11,443 nucleotides of DNA from Phoronis ovalis (lineage: Eukaryota > Phoronida > Phoronidae), in contig JAOXYB010053190.1 of NCBI GenBank assembly GCA_028565635.1, forward strand, positions 1-11,443, given 5' to 3'. The stretch's first letter is position 1. Each line of letters opens with the position of its first letter. Shown here piece by piece: positions 7,494 to 11,443 of this stretch. The position numbers and the translations under genes were made by a program. The notes under the pieces were generated by a model. That model was not told where the DNA came from. It was given only the letters and a program-made list of their open reading frames with translations, and did not search any database.

Positions 7494-8205
7494 ATTATGT
7501 ACATTTAATTATCTTTATATCATTAATTCAGCGTAGTCAAATAATAATGAAGTTCATCATTCAATGGTGTTTGAATTCAAATGTGAAGTTCTTTCAGTAT
7601 ATTTTAAATGTACAATTGGAAACTGAAATTCGATATGTACATGTATACAAGATATACAGCAAATTTAAATTACACAATTATATCTTCTAGTTTAAATTTG
7701 AAGCAAATTTCAAAGAAAAATCCCCATATTCTTGACAGAATAGGAACACTCGGTTTCGTTAGATACACCTGGAGTTTTAGGTCTAAGAACAACTTCGTTA
7801 TTTTTGATTCTGACACGAATGTTGAAAGACGGACGTCCAGCTTTTAATTTTGATATTAAATACAAATGATCGCATAACGCGCGAAAGATACACGGTTCAA
7901 ATCACTAAGTTGTGCACTAATTTCTATATCTAGTGGAAACGTATACACCAGCAAACTATTATTCTGGAAATCTTGAACAATATTTATACTCTCTCTTCGT
8001 GTTCTTCGGCTTGTCGCACATCGTACAGGCAGGAACGCTTGACGTCAGTAAGAAGTCATTTCTTATCGGCCAACGAACCTAGTTCTATTTTACGGGTTTC
8101 AGACATACGTAGATAAACCAGTTGTTGGTGTAGCTTGGAAGGTCACATCTGCACCTGCAAGCTGATTATTTTTTCATCAACCAGCTGAATTCAGCACTCA
8201 TTCAG
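7494..8205. other. Intergenic region; one coding-like minus-strand frame
   Basis: No gene can be supported. A 63-codon frame on the minus strand (7901 down to 7713, stop 7710-7712) has a less AT-biased residue mix than its surroundings (for example GRPSFNIRVRI). It has no start codon, and I cannot assign a family. Confidence 0.4.
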
Positions 8206-8209
8206 ATGA

Positions 8210-8354
8210 ATAATCTCAGCTGTCAACTGAAATTTGATAAAAAGAAAAACGTTTTTCATGAAATAGCTAATAATCGATCTTAGCTGTCAGTTGAAATTTG
8301 AGAAAAATCAAAAAAGGTTTTCCAAAAAATAGGTAATAATCTTAGCTGTCAGCT
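8210..8354. repeat. Tandem repeat of about 60-66 bp, two and a third copies
   Basis: Units begin ATAATC...AGCTGTCA at 8210, 8270 and 8336. Each full unit continues with TGAAATTTGA, an A-rich block, and TTTTTC or TTTTCC before an AAATAG that leads into the next unit. The third copy is truncated after AGCTGTCAG. An inverted fragment (AGCTGATTATTTTTTC) lies just upstream, near 8160, so the array may sit at one side of an old terminal-repeat element. Confidence 0.75.
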
Positions 8355-10900
8355 TTAGGGCGCTAACTTTGAATGGACGCACTCATTCACGATTCACCTG
8401 TTAATTTCAACTCCTTTTTTTCACCATTCGCTGTTTAAAAAGACGGTCCATTCACCGTTCACATAAAAGGTATACACTCGTCTCTGCAGAGCTATGAGTC
8501 GCCTTGCCTGGTCATTGGTATCGAAATTCTAGTTTATAAACAATTTGAAAAGAAAAACTTGTCCTTGTAAATTATTCAATCATAAAGGAAAAATATCAGG
8601 GTTTAAATAGCATTCTCATTACTTATACTAAATAATAAATTCGATTTTAATCACTTAGGATCATTCACCAAAAAACTAAATAGAAGTGCTTCAAAACAAA
8701 CATTTCCTGCAAGTGTTGCATACAATTGTAGCGGATCGTTTCATCAAAACAGGAGTACGGACACGTTTGCAATTGTAATGAATAACCATTTTCAAAGTTC
8801 ATGATTACATTCAAATCTTGATAAAAGGAAAGGACTAATTATTGCAACATGCTAAGCATAAAAAATAAAAGAAATTAACGTTAAACTTTTTAATATTGTG
8901 CTTGTGTAACCAGTTGTACAAATAAATGTACACGTCACGTGTGAAATCTCCGTTTTTGTCTACTATTATTTTTTAATGATTTCAGCCATAAATGTAAGTT
9001 GGTAAATTCATGATGTTAAAATTATTTATTTTTATGTTTCATCAGGGTTATTTCCAACATCACCATATTACTTATTCATATACATTGTTATCCACATCAT
9101 TTGATGGTGCGTCTAATTTTTGGACACTAATTATAACAGCCCGAAATCACCAGCTGGTCATGTTCAATAAAAATTCTTATAACAATTTAAAAAAGCTTTC
9201 AAGTTCCTTATGCTGCATTTGTAGGGTAGCTGGAACATTTCTCAGATCCACCTTAAAATATTTCATTTATTATATAATGGTATGTGTTAGTTACTGAAAT
9301 GCAACACACAGGAAATGCAAAACTATAAATATTAATTATATACAGCAAGTTTATAACTTTCTTTAACCCGTAGTCTGAAAGAAATCCTAATCAACACCTC
9401 ATCAGACAACACGGACATAGATTAAATAAATAAAAAAAATCTATCTATACATGTTATATAATAAAGATATTTAAACGTTAGCCTACAGATTATATTGTTG
9501 ATATTTTTGTTTCATTCATAACTGCAGCATTAGTAAACGAAAAGCTTTTCACAACGAAAATAGAAAAATACAATATTGAAATTGAGTTATTTGGCCGATC
9601 TTAGATAACCATGTTAATCATCAAATACTACGCGTTCAACTAGACGTAAGTTACACTGGCACTTCAGGCAAGTAAATATATCAAGTTTAACAAAAATTTA
9701 ATAAACTTACTAAATATAAATATAAACAACTAGGATAAGTATATCCTAAATAAGTGTGTATGAAAATTCTGAGAAATCGTTTGCGCTTTATAGTTTATAA
9801 TATCAATTATATTCGGATATTTGATTTGTGTATTTTGAGTCTATATACACTCACAATTATCGACATTTTTTATATTGAAATTAAATATGGTTTTACCTGT
9901 AAAGTAAACCAAGTATTATTTAAAAACAAAAAAATAATGTAATTGCTTTATAGTTAATTAATACACAACCCAATTTAGGATCATGACTTGTAAACCGAAA
10001 TATTTCCTAAAAACCATATGGGCTATAATATACACTATTTAAAGAAAAACTGTATTGTTAAAACTGAATAATAACTGTACAGTAGTAATTGCAGGAGGAC
10101 TAATCAATATGGACAACACACCAATGCAATGCAACTTTATATTTATAATAATTCTGGGAATATTTATATATAGCTATAGCACAAGATAGGGAAATAGCAA
10201 ACAATTAAGTGAAATGTACTTATTGACATTTGGTTGAGACTGATATCGGATGCACGAAGACGTAATAAAACGACAGACAAACTAGATATGATATCCAGAT
10301 GATCACACACCGGCGGTAAAATAGTGCTTTGATAGCACTCGCACTCCGGGACTCGCACTGTGCATATAACGATTCTCGCGGTTTCCTAAAAGTACAATGT
10401 GAGCAAATAGACACGAAATTAGCTAGAATACGTCTTTTACTATGAGAAATGACGGTTTTCGCTAATATTTGTTGACGACTAAGCACCAGGGGGGAGGATC
10501 TAGGATTCGTGCGCTAGGACTACTTCAGCGTTTCCCGGTAGGTGTCGCGGATAGTTTTCTAAACAATAGGGCCGTATAATCAATTGTATAATTATATCTT
10601 TTAAGTTAATCGGTGTAAATTGAATGCTTTTGTAATTAAGAGAAGACAAGGATGAAAAATCTTCCCCAAAAGTTTTGTAGATTCGGCAATAGTTTTATTT
10701 AATCTCGAAGTTGCACGATTCTTCATTATACTGGATTGGATGTGGTTTTCTACCAGATATATCCGGATTTAGCTCTTGACCTTGCGGGGTTATATATTCA
10801 CCAGTTTGTAATATTCATATTGACTCTGTAAAACTTTATACAATTGAAATGTACAACCTATCAATATAAAAGTTTGTGAAGGTAAGGGGATATTTCTTAG
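8355..10900. other. Long intergenic region without a supportable gene
   Basis: Only scattered short frames are present (for example 9010-9297, 9754-9942, and minus-strand 10164-10486). None has family motifs or a good exon context. 8370-8379 and 8442-8451 form a short imperfect inverted repeat (TGAATGGACG/CGGTCCATTC). 10290-10560 is noticeably more GC-rich than its surroundings. A 26-codon hydrophobic frame lies at 10109-10189. Confidence 0.5.
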
Positions 10901-10906
10901 AAAGCT

Positions 10907-10983
10907 ATTTTTAGAAACAGCATGACATGATCAAGTCGTCATTTATTTTTAGAAACACTGAGCTTGCTGAGGAGTCGTCATTT
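10907..10983. repeat. Tandem duplication of a 38-39 bp unit
   Basis: Copies are 10907-10944 and 10945-10983. Each begins ATTTTTAGAAACA and ends AGTCGTCATTT; the middles differ. It lies about 115-190 bp upstream of the proposed first coding exon at 11096, so it may be part of that gene's promoter region. Confidence 0.75.
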
Positions 10984-11095
10984 AATCCACTTCTCAGAAA
11001 TTACACGGGTACTCTATGTGCTACCTGTATATGTGATGTCGGATACAAATTGTGCACAGTAATTAACTGAATATATACACACAAGCTATAAAACC

Positions 11096-11150
11096 ATGGC
11101 CTGGGTAGGTGTTGATGATGATAACTTTGAAGACTTTCGCGGTAGAAGAG
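11096..11150 (+). CDS. Probable first coding exon of an unidentified gene
   Basis: The ATG at 11096 sits in an ideal context (ACCATGG). Eighteen codons follow, then one base of the next, to a good donor (AGAG|GTGAGA at 11151). The peptide begins MAWVGVDDDNFEDF and turns basic (RGRR). It has no signal peptide or membrane helix. I do not recognise the family. The next exon is probably beyond the window. An alternative is an acceptor at 11218 (TATATTTCTAG) in matching phase, with a 68-bp intron; this adds 26 codons and a stop at 11296-11298, making a 44-residue protein. The motif TATAAAA at 11087-11093 is too close to the ATG to be its TATA box. Confidence 0.45.
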
Positions 11151-11443
11151 GTGAGAATAATTTAGTTTATCTTGTTATATTTAAAAGAGTGGATTCTGTG
11201 ATAGGCATATATTTCTAGTTGCAATTATTCAAAGGCATTTACAACTGTTGAACTCTGAGAAAGAATCTTGCAAGCACGGGAAAGAATGGCAAGACTGATC
11301 AATAGTCAACGTCAATCAGCGGACTAGAGCCATACGAGTTGATGCAGTGCAGTAGTCTGTTAATTCATCTGAAGAAAAAATCTTCACTTTTATTCCTATG
11401 ACGTATACATCCTTAAAAACCATGCACTACATTTGTTCTGTTC

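Noticed and set aside
7608-7847. Plus-strand frame of 79 codons
   Set aside because: Begins in very AT-rich DNA with no motif; the minus-strand frame over the same place looks more coding-like, and neither is convincing.
9010-9297. Plus-strand frame of 95 codons
   Set aside because: No motif or hydrophobic pattern of a known family; residue mix typical of AT-rich noncoding sequence.
10164-10486. Two overlapping minus-strand frames
   Set aside because: They overlap each other in different frames and have no recognisable domain; the longer one merely spans a more GC-rich patch.
11087-11093. TATAAAA as a core promoter
   Set aside because: It is three bases before the ATG at 11096; transcription starting about 30 bp downstream would omit that start codon.
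1-11443. tRNA, rRNA, CRISPR array or prokaryotic operon signals
   Set aside because: None was seen. The spliced animal-type genes make bacterial features irrelevant, and no cloverleaf-like sequence with A and B boxes was noticed.

Overview
This is an AT-rich stretch of an animal nuclear genome. It carries the last exons of a lysyl oxidase gene, one or two genes for CD20/MS4A-like four-pass membrane proteins, and probably the first coding exon of a further gene, all on the + strand. Lysyl oxidase with GT-AG introns rules out bacteria. Introns of 123-135 bp, scattered degenerate repeats and a short terminal-inverted-repeat transposon fit an invertebrate, possibly a marine one. The sequence alone does not fix the phylum.

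Layout: 1-445 is intron of the lysyl oxidase gene, with a small 28-30 bp repeat. 446-1076 holds three exons for the C-terminal catalytic domain. They include both residues that form the lysine tyrosylquinone cofactor and a tail as short as that of vertebrate LOX. About 1275-2625 is a GTG/GTT microsatellite followed by about five diverged copies of an unidentified repeat. 2626-4600 is low-complexity intergenic DNA. 4616-5531 holds a candidate promoter, an intronless reading frame for a four-helix CD20-like protein, and a poly(A) signal. 5711-6023 is a non-autonomous hAT-like DNA transposon. 6714-7268 is a second CD20-like unit that begins at a splice acceptor and has no start codon of its own. 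7269-11090 has no convincing gene but carries several small repeats. 11096-11150 is a probable first coding exon.

The most interesting reading is that the two CD20-like units are one gene. A strong splice donor (GTGAGT) lies in phase 0 at 5224 near the end of the first unit, and the second unit's acceptor at 6714 is also phase 0. Splicing the two gives an in-frame protein of about 333 residues with two four-helix domains. Stopping at the poly(A) signal at 5526 gives a 174-residue single-domain form. The transposon would then lie inside the intron. Nothing links lysyl oxidase functionally to the CD20-like gene beyond adjacency.
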